Source: JAJXWB01 sp046349085
Lineage (GTDB): Bacteria > Pseudomonadota > Alphaproteobacteria > Rhizobiales > Beijerinckiaceae
Direction: 5' to 3'
DNA length: 64,000 bases
NCBI GenBank assembly: GCA_046349085.1
Contig: JAXMDA010000003.1
Coordinates: 248,001-312,000 of the forward strand
The notes under the pieces are model-generated. The model was not told the DNA's origin. It worked only from the letters and a program-made list of their open reading frames with translations, and searched no databases. Position 1 is the first letter of the stretch, and every line of letters begins with the position of its first letter. Position numbers and translations under genes: made by a program. This document shows, piece after piece, positions 50,711 to 58,506 of the stretch.

Positions 50711-51634
50711 ATGCATCGAGGAATGTGGACGCATAGCGCGCTGCGCAGCAAATGGTTCGCCCGCCTGATTCTTGCCGCCGCACTATCAGGCCTGCTTGCC
50801 AGCGCGCCTCTTCCTTCCGTCGCGCAGACGTTCGAGGAGCCTCGGTTCGCCTTTGTGCTTCGAACGCCTCCCGGCTTTACCGGCGTGAAGAGCATCGAAG
50901 GCGCCCTCTCCACGTGGAAGTTGCGCAATTCGAAAGTGGGCGCCGAACTCGGCGATAACGAACTCGTCTCCGTCACCATCAGCGCGTTGCCGCGTTCCCC
51001 GGACCGGGACCCGGAGGAGGAGTTTAGGGATTACGTCGGCGCATTTGCATCGCAGATTCTGAATGGCGGCGCGGTCGAGGCCGTAACGCCTCGCCAGTTT
51101 GCCGGGCGGCCGGGCTTCCTGGCTACCGCACGGGGCGCTTTCGACACCGGCTCAGGCAAGCGATCGGCGCTCGCCCGCATCCTGCTCATGGAGGTCGATG
51201 ATCATCATGTCCTCGCTTCGGCGATCGCGCTCGGTAGCGGCGATGCGGCCTTCGCCGCTTTCGGAACGGCGGACGGGTTGTTTGCGCCGACAAAGGCGGT
51301 AACGGCTGCCAGTCCCTCGACGGCGCAACCCTCAGAAAGGACACCGAAGCCATCGGATACGACAACGCCTGAGTCGGCCAAGGATGAAGGCCATCTGCTC
51401 CTTATCGGCGCTCTCGCCTTCGGTGCGCTTGTCGGCGCGGCGCTTGTTCTGCGTTTCGTCTCTAGGCGCCGCGTCGCATCGCCCGCAACCACCCCCGTCC
51501 CTGTCGTCGCGAGCACGACGCAATCTGCTTTCTCGCCGGTCCCGCCTCAACCACCCGTTGCGCGCTTCTGCACTGAATGTGGCGCGCGACTGACGGCGTC
51601 GGGTTTATGTCCCGCCTGCGGCGCCCCGTCCTGA
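50711..51634 (+). CDS. Membrane protein with external domain and C-terminal zinc ribbon, unknown
   Basis: The 307-residue protein has a signal or anchor (FARLILAAALSGLLASAPL), an outer domain of about 150 residues (FEEPRFAFVLRTPPGFTGVK and on), a Pro/Thr/Ser-rich linker, a membrane helix (HLLLIGALAFGALVGAALVL) and a short cytoplasmic tail ending in a zinc ribbon, FCTECGARLTASGLCPACG. The layout (outer domain, helix, inner zinc ribbon) echoes its neighbours at 47974 and 49476. Start 50711 is chosen over a longer frame; Met at 50723 is possible. No family recognised. Confidence 0.62.
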   Translation: MHRGMWTHSALRSKWFARLILAAALSGLLASAPLPSVAQTFEEPRFAFVLRTPPGFTGVKSIEGALSTWKLRNSKVGAELGDNELVSVTISALPRSPDRDPEEEFRDYVGAFASQILNGGAVEAVTPRQFAGRPGFLATARGAFDTGSGKRSALARILLMEVDDHHVLASAIALGSGDAAFAAFGTADGLFAPTKAVTAASPSTAQPSERTPKPSDTTTPESAKDEGHLLLIGALAFGALVGAALVLRFVSRRRVASPATTPVPVVASTTQSAFSPVPPQPPVARFCTECGARLTASGLCPACGAPS

Positions 51635-51703
51635 GAGAAGAGCCCGCGATATGACCTGCTAACCTGCAGCTTTGCTGAAAGCGGCCCGCGTCTCCCGCGG
51701 CAC

Positions 51704-52534
51704 TCAGGTCCAGAAACCAATTTTGGTCGCCAAGCCTAAAGTCAACCGACGCTTTACGCTGACCGGGGCAACGCGTCGGAGAAGGGCGGACGCCCGCGCG
51801 CTGGGGCCAACGAACACCTTGCTTCGTCCGGTCCGCACGCCGTCGACGATCGCCTGCGCCACCTCGGAGGGGTCGCACCCTTCGCGCGCGTAATAGGCCT
51901 GAAGCGCTTCGAGACGGTCGCTTGAAATTCGCGGAGAAACGCCGCGCGCATCGTGGACGATCGGCGTGTTGACGATGCCGGGATGAACGCTGACGACCTT
52001 TACACGGCTGCGGCTGAGCTCCATCGCCAGCACGTCCGACAGGCCCTCGACAGCGAATTTTGTCGCCGCGTAGGCGGACATGTTAGGCGCGGGATTGGCC
52101 GAGGCCGCAGAGGCGATGTTGACGATGCAGCCGTCTTCGCTGGTCGAGATCATCGGCGGCCCGAAGATCTGACAACCGTGCACGACCCCCATCACATTGA
52201 TGCGCAGCAGCCTCTCCCATGCCGCGACCGGCGTATCGAACAGCGATCCGAGATAGCCGACGCCCGCATTATTGACGACGATTGCGGGCATACGTCCCTG
52301 CTCGCCGAGCGACCTTGCCAGCGCCTCGTAAGCCTCGCGATCCGTCACGTCGAGAACGGCGGTCTTGATATCGAGTTTCGCTTGCGCGCCGGCCTCGGCG
52401 AGTGCGTCCAGCCCTGCCCGATCCAGGTCGGTGGCGGTCACGCGTGCGCCGGCGTTTGCAAGAGCCAGCGTCGTCTCTCGGCCGATGCCCGACGCCGCCC
52501 CGGTTACGAATGCGTTGACCTCAGCGATTTCCAT
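51704..52534 (-). CDS. Short-chain dehydrogenase/reductase
   Basis: This 276-residue classical SDR has the NAD(P)-binding motif TGAASGIG at residues 11-18, the NNAG motif, catalytic Ser within NIASAASANP and YAATK, so the Ser-Tyr-Lys triad is complete. The substrate is not predictable. It follows the c-heme/propeller gene on the same strand after 101 bp. Length and layout are normal for the family. Confidence 0.9.
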   Translation of the reverse strand: MEIAEVNAFVTGAASGIGRETTLALANAGARVTATDLDRAGLDALAEAGAQAKLDIKTAVLDVTDREAYEALARSLGEQGRMPAIVVNNAGVGYLGSLFDTPVAAWERLLRINVMGVVHGCQIFGPPMISTSEDGCIVNIASAASANPAPNMSAYAATKFAVEGLSDVLAMELSRSRVKVVSVHPGIVNTPIVHDARGVSPRISSDRLEALQAYYAREGCDPSEVAQAIVDGVRTGRSKVFVGPSARASALLRRVAPVSVKRRLTLGLATKIGFWT

Positions 52535-52635
52535 TGCGCGTCTCCCAATAGGATTTGGCTCGCTTTGCCTTGAAGGCGCAGCTGCTCGACGCCGGCGGCC
52601 CGGATGGACCGCTCGACGCTGGTAGCCGACGAAAT

Positions 52636-54435
52636 TCAGTGCGTCGCGGCCAGCGCTTCGCGATCTTTGACGCCGCCGTCCGGCTCGATGCAGATGAACG
52701 ACGGGCGACCGCCCTCGATGGCGCCGGCGGGCAGGTTCGAGGAACTCGAACAGACCGCGCCGTCCTCCGTGAACGCGAAGTCGCGTAGAACCGTGACGCG
52801 CGTCGGACTCGGATAGCTCAGGAACGTCTTGGTCGACGGCCGGAAGCGCAGCACGCGATCGGAATTGTTTGCCGCCATCCAGATGTCGCCATTCCTGCGG
52901 TCCACGTTCAACGCGTAGGGCGTTTCGTATTCGCCTTCGCCGACCGAGGGTATCTTGAAAGTCTCGAAGGTCTTGGTCGCCGTATCGAAGCGCATCAGGC
53001 CGCCCTCGTCGAAGGCCGGAATCCACAACACGCCATTGGGGTCGAAGCGCGGCCGCCGCGGCCCTTTCATGGGCGTTTCCCATTCGGCGACTTCCAGCGT
53101 CCTCGGGTCGATCCTGCCGATCCGGCTTGCGTAGAGCTTGGCGTACCAGATCGAGCCGTCGACGGGATTGACGTCGATGCCGTAGGGAAACGCCAGAATG
53201 TTGTAGCCGAAGAAGCGATGCGTCGAGAGATTGAGCAGCGCCGCCTGATCGGGGAACCAGCTGCCGAACCGCATGAGCGTGGGAAACAGCATGTCGCTCG
53301 TCCAGCGGATGAAACCGTTCGAGGGCAGGCGCATCACTTTCATCTCGCCCGTCGCCGGATCGAAACGGCCGATCTGGTTCGAAGCGACGATGGTGAACCA
53401 CAATACGTCGTTCTGATCGACACGGATCGTGTGCGGGTAGAGCGCATCGTGCCCGACGGGATAGGTCTTGAATTGCTTTGTCTTGGGATCGAACGACATC
53501 AGCGTGCTGGACAGCGCATTGGTGATCCAGATGCGCCCGTCGCGGGTCTGCGCCATGCTGTGCGGCCCGTGCTTGCCGGAAAACACGCCGATCGGCAGCT
53601 TCATGCCCGAGAATATTCCGCCACGCGGCAGGTCGATGTCGGGCAGCGGATATTTCTCGATCGCGCCGCTCTTCGGATCGAGCGTCCACAGGATGTCGTG
53701 GCCTTCGTCCGTGCCGTAGATCTTCTGATCTTGCGCAACATCGGCGTCATGAATGAACGTGTTGGCGTCGCCGACGGCCCATTCCCGAACCTTGGCGCGG
53801 GCCAGTTCCGGACCGGCGCCGTAGGATTGCTTGGCGGCGATGGGCTTGCCGTCGAACCCGCGGCTGAGCACATCGGCGAACATCTCTTTCTCGGGCGCGG
53901 ACGGCATGGCGAGCAGGCCCTCCATCTTGTCGAGCGTCGTCATCCAGTCCTTGTGGCTCTGCGGGACGCGCGTCGTCGCATTGCCGATCTGGTGGCAGTA
54001 ATTGCACTGGCTGATGAAGGCGGGCCGATCGCGCGCGACGTCTTTCCAGGGCAGCCTCGCGTTGAACGCCGAGGCGGAGAGGGCGTCGGACGCATCGTCG
54101 GCGCTCGCGAAATTCCTCAGCGTCAGGTCGATCCGTCTGGTTTCATCTGGCCCGACCTTCGCGGCGACCGTGGAATCCTCGAATCCGGCCAGACGCGCGC
54201 GCACCGACAAGGCGCCCTCGAACTCGGTTCGGATCGCGAAGCTTCCGTCCTCGGCGGTGTAGACCGTGTCACGCTTTTCCTGCGCGGCGTCGAACACCGT
54301 CACCATCGCGCCGTGGGCGGGGGCGCCGGAAGGCGTACGCACTGTGCCGGTAAACGACGCGGCGCCAGCGGCGCTCGCCAGCATCGTCGCGGCGAGTAGG
54401 GCGGACATGCCGCCAAGCGAGCAAAGAAGTTTCAT
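52636..54435 (-). CDS. Secreted c-type heme protein with streptogramin-lyase-like propeller
   Basis: The 599-residue protein has a signal peptide (SALLAATMLASAAGAASF), a carboxypeptidase-regulatory-like beta domain (residues 27-107, GTVRTPSGAPAHGAMVTVFD), a single c-type heme site CNYCH at 144-148, and a long propeller (about 210-590) with blades such as HSMAQTRDGRIWITNALSST and NGDIWMAANNSDRVLRF. These resemble the virginiamycin B lyase/SMP-30 propeller. The combination points to a periplasmic redox enzyme or sensor rather than an antibiotic lyase. It is coupled by ATGA to a small membrane protein. Confidence 0.78.
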   Translation of the reverse strand: MKLLCSLGGMSALLAATMLASAAGAASFTGTVRTPSGAPAHGAMVTVFDAAQEKRDTVYTAEDGSFAIRTEFEGALSVRARLAGFEDSTVAAKVGPDETRRIDLTLRNFASADDASDALSASAFNARLPWKDVARDRPAFISQCNYCHQIGNATTRVPQSHKDWMTTLDKMEGLLAMPSAPEKEMFADVLSRGFDGKPIAAKQSYGAGPELARAKVREWAVGDANTFIHDADVAQDQKIYGTDEGHDILWTLDPKSGAIEKYPLPDIDLPRGGIFSGMKLPIGVFSGKHGPHSMAQTRDGRIWITNALSSTLMSFDPKTKQFKTYPVGHDALYPHTIRVDQNDVLWFTIVASNQIGRFDPATGEMKVMRLPSNGFIRWTSDMLFPTLMRFGSWFPDQAALLNLSTHRFFGYNILAFPYGIDVNPVDGSIWYAKLYASRIGRIDPRTLEVAEWETPMKGPRRPRFDPNGVLWIPAFDEGGLMRFDTATKTFETFKIPSVGEGEYETPYALNVDRRNGDIWMAANNSDRVLRFRPSTKTFLSYPSPTRVTVLRDFAFTEDGAVCSSSSNLPAGAIEGGRPSFICIEPDGGVKDREALAATH

Positions 54436-54872
54436 ATCGACAATGCCTCGTTGAGGGTCGGGGAACGGCGCGCGCCGAACCAGTCGGCGAGCGACCGGCT
54501 GAAGCGCAAGGCGCCAAACAGCGGCAGCGACAGAAGCCCCATCAGCGGCCCGCCAGTCGCGAGGTTCACGAGAAGCGCGACGGCGGAGACATCGAGCTTG
54601 CGGCCGCCCAGCGCGTCGCCGAACGCCAGAACCAGAACGAGAACAAGGCCGCTGATCTGATTGAGCGCCATGATCGTGACGAAGGCTGTCTTTCCACGGC
54701 CGGAGAAAAGTAGCGTCGCCTGCAACAGCAGGCACGCGGCCGGAACGAGATAACCTGCGGCGTAGAGCCCAAAATAGCCTGTCAGCGCCGCCGCAATGAG
54801 CAGCGAGGCCGTCCACAGCCCAATCGTCAATGGCGGCAGGGGCCGGCTCGATTGCCGGTTCGTCGGTTGCAT
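54432..54872 (-). CDS. Small polytopic membrane protein, unknown
   Basis: This 146-residue protein has four hydrophobic segments (including TIGLWTASLLIAAALTGYFGL, VPAACLLLQATLLF and SAVALLVNLATGGPLMGLL). ATG 54872 follows GGGAGG. It overlaps the secreted heme protein gene by ATGA and could be its membrane partner, perhaps as anchor or electron acceptor, but no heme-binding His pair is evident. No family recognised. Confidence 0.7.
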   Translation of the reverse strand: MQPTNRQSSRPLPPLTIGLWTASLLIAAALTGYFGLYAAGYLVPAACLLLQATLLFSGRGKTAFVTIMALNQISGLVLVLVLAFGDALGGRKLDVSAVALLVNLATGGPLMGLLSLPLFGALRFSRSLADWFGARRSPTLNEALSI

Positions 54873-54933
54873 CAGATCGTCCTCCCGGATGCGATTGACG
54901 ACCGTTACCCCGCCGGACCGGCCGCGTGTTGAC

Positions 54934-54946
54934 TTTGGGCGCCAAA
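54934..54946. promoter_or_regulatory. Small palindrome in the araC-type/membrane-protein divergent promoter
   Basis: TTTGG-GCG-CCAAA lies between the divergent starts and next to TTGACT at 54929-54934, a possible -35 for the AraC gene. It could be an operator, but a 5-bp arm is short. Confidence 0.25.
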
Positions 54947-54987
54947 CCGTCTGAGCTTGCCCGGCGTGACGGACGACGAGACGGCCA

Positions 54988-55992
54988 ATGACTGCTTGGG
55001 TCCGAAGCGGCGTACTGGCTGGAGCGGACGAACTGATCGCCGAACTCGGCGGCGATCCGCTCGCGCTACGGCACGAGGCCGGGCTCGAGGCGCCGAGCGA
55101 TCCTGATTTTCCGATACCTACCGCCGCGGGAGCGCGATTTCTGGAAATCGCTGCTGCAAAGTGCCATTGCGAAGCGCTTGGGCTTTTGCTCTCGCAAAGG
55201 CAAGATTTCACGATTTTCGGTTCGCTCTGGCCCTTGTTCCGCAGCGCCTCGACGGTCCGTGAAATGCTGCACGATCTCGTCGAGTTCTTTCCCGTCCACA
55301 CGCAGGGCGCGCTGGGCGCTATGGAAAGGGCGCCAGACGGCGCCCTCTTGATCTACGATCTCGCAGCGGGCGTCGCCCAAACGCACCGTCAGGTGATCGA
55401 ACTCGGACTCGGTTTCATGATCGGAAACTTGAGGCGCCTGCAACCGAACTGGAGACCGGGCGAGGTCCAGCTCCGACACGGGCCGCCCACGCGGCTGACA
55501 TGGCATCGCCGTGTTCTCGGCGAAAATCTTCAATTCAACGCCGACCGGAATGCAATCTTTGTCGACGACGAAATATTGTCGCATTCTTTTGGCGCGGACG
55601 CGGCGGCAAATCGAAGCCAATTGACTGCAAGATTCGGGACCGCTCGCGAGATGTTGCCCGGAGCGTTTCGTACACGTGCTGAAATCGTCGTTCGCGGGCT
55701 CCTGCCCTTTACACGCTGTGATCTGGCGGCGGCGGCGAGGGCGATGCGATTAAACCCACGAACAGTGCAGAGGCGTCTGTCCGAAGAGCAAACGAGTTTC
55801 GATCAGATCCTGGACAAGGTGCGGGCTGATTTGTCGATGTCATATTTGCGCGACTCGGAATTGAGCGTGGCGGCAGTGGCGGAAATTCTACAATTCTCCG
55901 AGACGAGCGCGCTGTCGCGTGCGTTCCGCCGTTGGTATGGAGTGGCGCCGACACAAGTCCGCCGTCGCGTCCTGACCGACCGCCTGTCCTAG
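54988..55992 (+). CDS. AraC-family transcriptional regulator
   Basis: The 334-residue protein has an N-terminal arabinose-binding-like region of the OruR/ArgR class (ELGGDPLALRHEAGLEAPSD, with HRQVIELGLGFMIGNLRRL in the middle) and a C-terminal pair of helix-turn-helix motifs (CDLAAAARAMRLNPRTVQRR; SVAAVAEILQFSETSALSRA followed by FRRWYG). It is divergent from the membrane protein/heme protein/SDR genes and probably controls them. The ligand is unknown. Confidence 0.9.
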   Translation: MTAWVRSGVLAGADELIAELGGDPLALRHEAGLEAPSDPDFPIPTAAGARFLEIAAAKCHCEALGLLLSQRQDFTIFGSLWPLFRSASTVREMLHDLVEFFPVHTQGALGAMERAPDGALLIYDLAAGVAQTHRQVIELGLGFMIGNLRRLQPNWRPGEVQLRHGPPTRLTWHRRVLGENLQFNADRNAIFVDDEILSHSFGADAAANRSQLTARFGTAREMLPGAFRTRAEIVVRGLLPFTRCDLAAAARAMRLNPRTVQRRLSEEQTSFDQILDKVRADLSMSYLRDSELSVAAVAEILQFSETSALSRAFRRWYGVAPTQVRRRVLTDRLS

Positions 55993-55993
55993 A

Positions 55994-56016
55994 CGAGCCT
56001 TGGCCGGCTCGCTTTT
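55994..56016 (+). terminator. Rho-independent terminator of the AraC-type gene
   Basis: CGAGCC (55994-55999) and GGCTCG (56006-56011) form a 6-bp GC-rich stem with a 6-base loop, followed by CTTTTG. It starts 2 bp after the stop codon. Confidence 0.6.
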
Positions 56017-56140
56017 GCTGCGGGCTGCCGGATCGCCGGGAGCTTGATCGGGCCCAAGTCAAATGGCTCGCGCCCGAGGCCGAAAACCCGTCGGCGTCGC
56101 GCGCCGCATGGACGGTCGCCCAGAGACGCCAGATTCGATC

Positions 56141-57910
56141 CTACAAGTCTACCTTGTCGACACCCCAATCGATATTCGGGATGTCGGGCATTTCGCGGCC
56201 GTTATCGACGCCGATCTCGACCTTGATCACGTCTTCGAGCTTCTTGTTCATGGCCATGATGAGGTCCGCGTTCTTCACGCGATCGGCGGCCAGGTTCTTC
56301 ATCTCCTTGGGATCGCTCTGCAGGTCGTAGAGCTCGACGTCGTTCCACTTGTACAATTCGTCGATCGTCTTCGGGCTGTTGCGGTCGATCGGCGCGCAGT
56401 AGCGCGAGAAACGGTACCTGCCATCGAACGCGCTGCGAACTGTCCCGCGCTTCTTGAGGTCGGGCTTGAACCCTTCCTTCTTCGCCTCGACCTTGGGGTC
56501 CTTCCCGGCCGCGACCGCCTTTGCGGCGAAATCGAACACGGCGCTGTCGTTGGAGGCGAGCCCACTGTAGGTGAAAAGCGTGGCGCTGCGCACCGCGTCG
56601 ACAGGCCGGCTTCCGGGATTTGTGAGCGCCTGGGAAAGATCCCGGCCGGGAAGCTGGCGGCCGGCGATGTCCCCCGCCTGATCAGGCCGGACGCCTGCGA
56701 GGCTGAGCAGCGTCGGCACGAGGTCGATATGGCCGCTCAGGGCGCGGCATGTCTGCCCGCCCTTCACATCCGGATGGACGATATAGAACGGCAGATGATT
56801 GGTCTCCGCGTAGGTGAACGGTCCCTTGCCGCGCAAGCCGTGGCTGCCGGCGGCTTCGCCATGGTCGGAGGTGAAGACGACAATCGTGGACTCGGCGAGG
56901 CCGAGCGAATCGAGTTCCTTCAGCACCGCGTCGATCTGCTGGTCCACATTGCGGATGCAGTTGATGTAATAATTGTTGAACCGTCTCCAGCGGACGTCCT
57001 CGAGCGGCACGTTGCCGAGGATGTAGTCCCAGATCCGGTCGAACTCGCCGTGCGCCCGCGGGCGGCCAGACTCATTGAAAGGCTGTCTCAAGCTTGCCGG
57101 AATGGGGACATCCCAGTTCGCCTTGTACATGGCGTGCTCGGGCGCGCGGGCTGCGTGCATGCGCAGCTTGCCGTTGTCCTGCACACGCTCGCCCGGCGCA
57201 TCAGTGTTGAAATACATGACGTCGTGCGGATTCACGAAGCTCGTGACCATGCACCACGGCTTTGCGTCGTCCGTGAGCGATCGCCCGTGCGTGCGCAGCC
57301 AGTTGATGGCGCTGCCGGCGGTGATCTGGTCGTAGCTGTAGCCGCCGAGCGCGTGGCCGATCAGATCGCCGGGCGAGAAATTGTCGGCGAAGCCGTACTT
57401 ATCCATTTCCGGCGTCATGAACTGCGCGATCGAATTCGTGTCGAACTCGCGCGAGAGATGCCATTTTCCCTTGTAGGCGGTGTAATAGCCCGCCTTCCGG
57501 AGCATATGGCCGAGTGTCGGAATCTTGGTCGAGAGGCTCTTCATCCACGGCACGTCGAGGTTCTCGTACATGCCGTTGTCTGCAGTCTGCAGCCCGGTCA
57601 GCATCACTGAACGGGAGGACGTGCACATTGTCGCCGGACACTGGTGATTGGTGAAAGTGACGCCGGTCCTTTGCAGACGCTCGTGGCCAGGCAGAACGAC
57701 CCCTTTCGGCCATTTCGCCTGATAGCGCTCCTGATCGGTGAAGACGAAGAGGATGTTCATCTTCTTCGAGCTCGGCCCGCGCGCCTTGGCTGCAGCCGCC
57801 TTGGGCGACTCCGCCGCCTCGGCGGACCCAACCAGCGCGGCAGCGGAAAGCGCTGCTCCCGCCGTTATGAACGCGCGCCGGCTTTGGGTCATCTTGTCGA
57901 ACTCCACCAT
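56141..57910 (-). CDS. Tat-exported type I sulfatase
   Basis: The 589-residue protein has a twin-arginine leader (QSRRAFITAGAALSAAALV) and the alkaline-phosphatase/sulfatase fold: NILFVFTDQERYQ with metal-binding Asp, and CTSSRSVMLTG with Cys96 as the residue converted to formylglycine in the C-x-x-x-R motif. Later motifs include GKWHLSREF, CMVTSFVNPHDV and VVFTSDHGEAAGSHG. The core is C-T-S-S-R instead of the common C-x-P-S-R, still within the sulfatase range. It hydrolyses sulfate, or possibly phosphonate, esters; the substrate is unknown. No sulfatase-activating enzyme is in the window. Confidence 0.88.
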   Translation of the reverse strand: MVEFDKMTQSRRAFITAGAALSAAALVGSAEAAESPKAAAAKARGPSSKKMNILFVFTDQERYQAKWPKGVVLPGHERLQRTGVTFTNHQCPATMCTSSRSVMLTGLQTADNGMYENLDVPWMKSLSTKIPTLGHMLRKAGYYTAYKGKWHLSREFDTNSIAQFMTPEMDKYGFADNFSPGDLIGHALGGYSYDQITAGSAINWLRTHGRSLTDDAKPWCMVTSFVNPHDVMYFNTDAPGERVQDNGKLRMHAARAPEHAMYKANWDVPIPASLRQPFNESGRPRAHGEFDRIWDYILGNVPLEDVRWRRFNNYYINCIRNVDQQIDAVLKELDSLGLAESTIVVFTSDHGEAAGSHGLRGKGPFTYAETNHLPFYIVHPDVKGGQTCRALSGHIDLVPTLLSLAGVRPDQAGDIAGRQLPGRDLSQALTNPGSRPVDAVRSATLFTYSGLASNDSAVFDFAAKAVAAGKDPKVEAKKEGFKPDLKKRGTVRSAFDGRYRFSRYCAPIDRNSPKTIDELYKWNDVELYDLQSDPKEMKNLAADRVKNADLIMAMNKKLEDVIKVEIGVDNGREMPDIPNIDWGVDKVDL

Positions 57911-58506
57911 CGATCTCCGTGTGAGTGTGATGTCGAGGACGATCCCCGTTCATTATTGTATGGTGACGCTCTGCATCTGCCAATCAGGCGCAATTTGGCG
58001 TCTGCAGGTTCCGCGCATCTTTCGGAGGGCCTAGCCCGCATTGAGATGACTGCAGGCGAAAACTCGGCGCGGCTCCCCGACTTGGAAACTTACGAACTTC
58101 GTTTGTGCGGATTGCCTAACGGAAGCAGAAGGCGAGACGCCTCGACGGCGCCGTTTCGAAAGAGAGCGCTTGCCGGACGCCTGAGACGCGCCCATGGTCG
58201 CCGGCGGAGCCGATCTCGACGACGCGCGGGCAAGCCGCTCCTCACGCAAAGTGGACAGCCGCGCTCGTCTCTCCAGCATCCTCTCTCCGGCCAAACGGCG
58301 TCGAAAATTCGGACTCAGTGCTATCTCACAATGACCTGATCGTCAACTTGATGAATACGCCATTATGACTGCGGCGCACGACGAAACAGGCAGGTAGCGT
58401 AGGCGTGCAGCGCGTGAGCCAATGCGACGCTTGCTCACGCCATAGAACTGCAGGGGGACCAGAACGTCGTCGGGAGCCGACATTCCAAGGCCTCCCTGCC
58501 CTTCCA
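57911..58506. other. Intergenic region without a recognisable gene
   Basis: These 596 bp lie between the sulfatase start and the end of the acyl-CoA ligase operon. The small frames present have no coding character that I trust. The part next to 57910 should hold the sulfatase promoter; the part next to 58506 holds a stem-loop at 58412-58440. Confidence 0.5.
58412..58440. terminator. Stem-loop downstream of the acyl-CoA ligase operon
   Basis: GCGTGAGC (58412-58419) pairs perfectly with GCTCACGC (58433-58440) around a 13-base loop, about 67 bp after the ligase stop codon on the minus strand. No T-tract follows. Confidence 0.5.
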
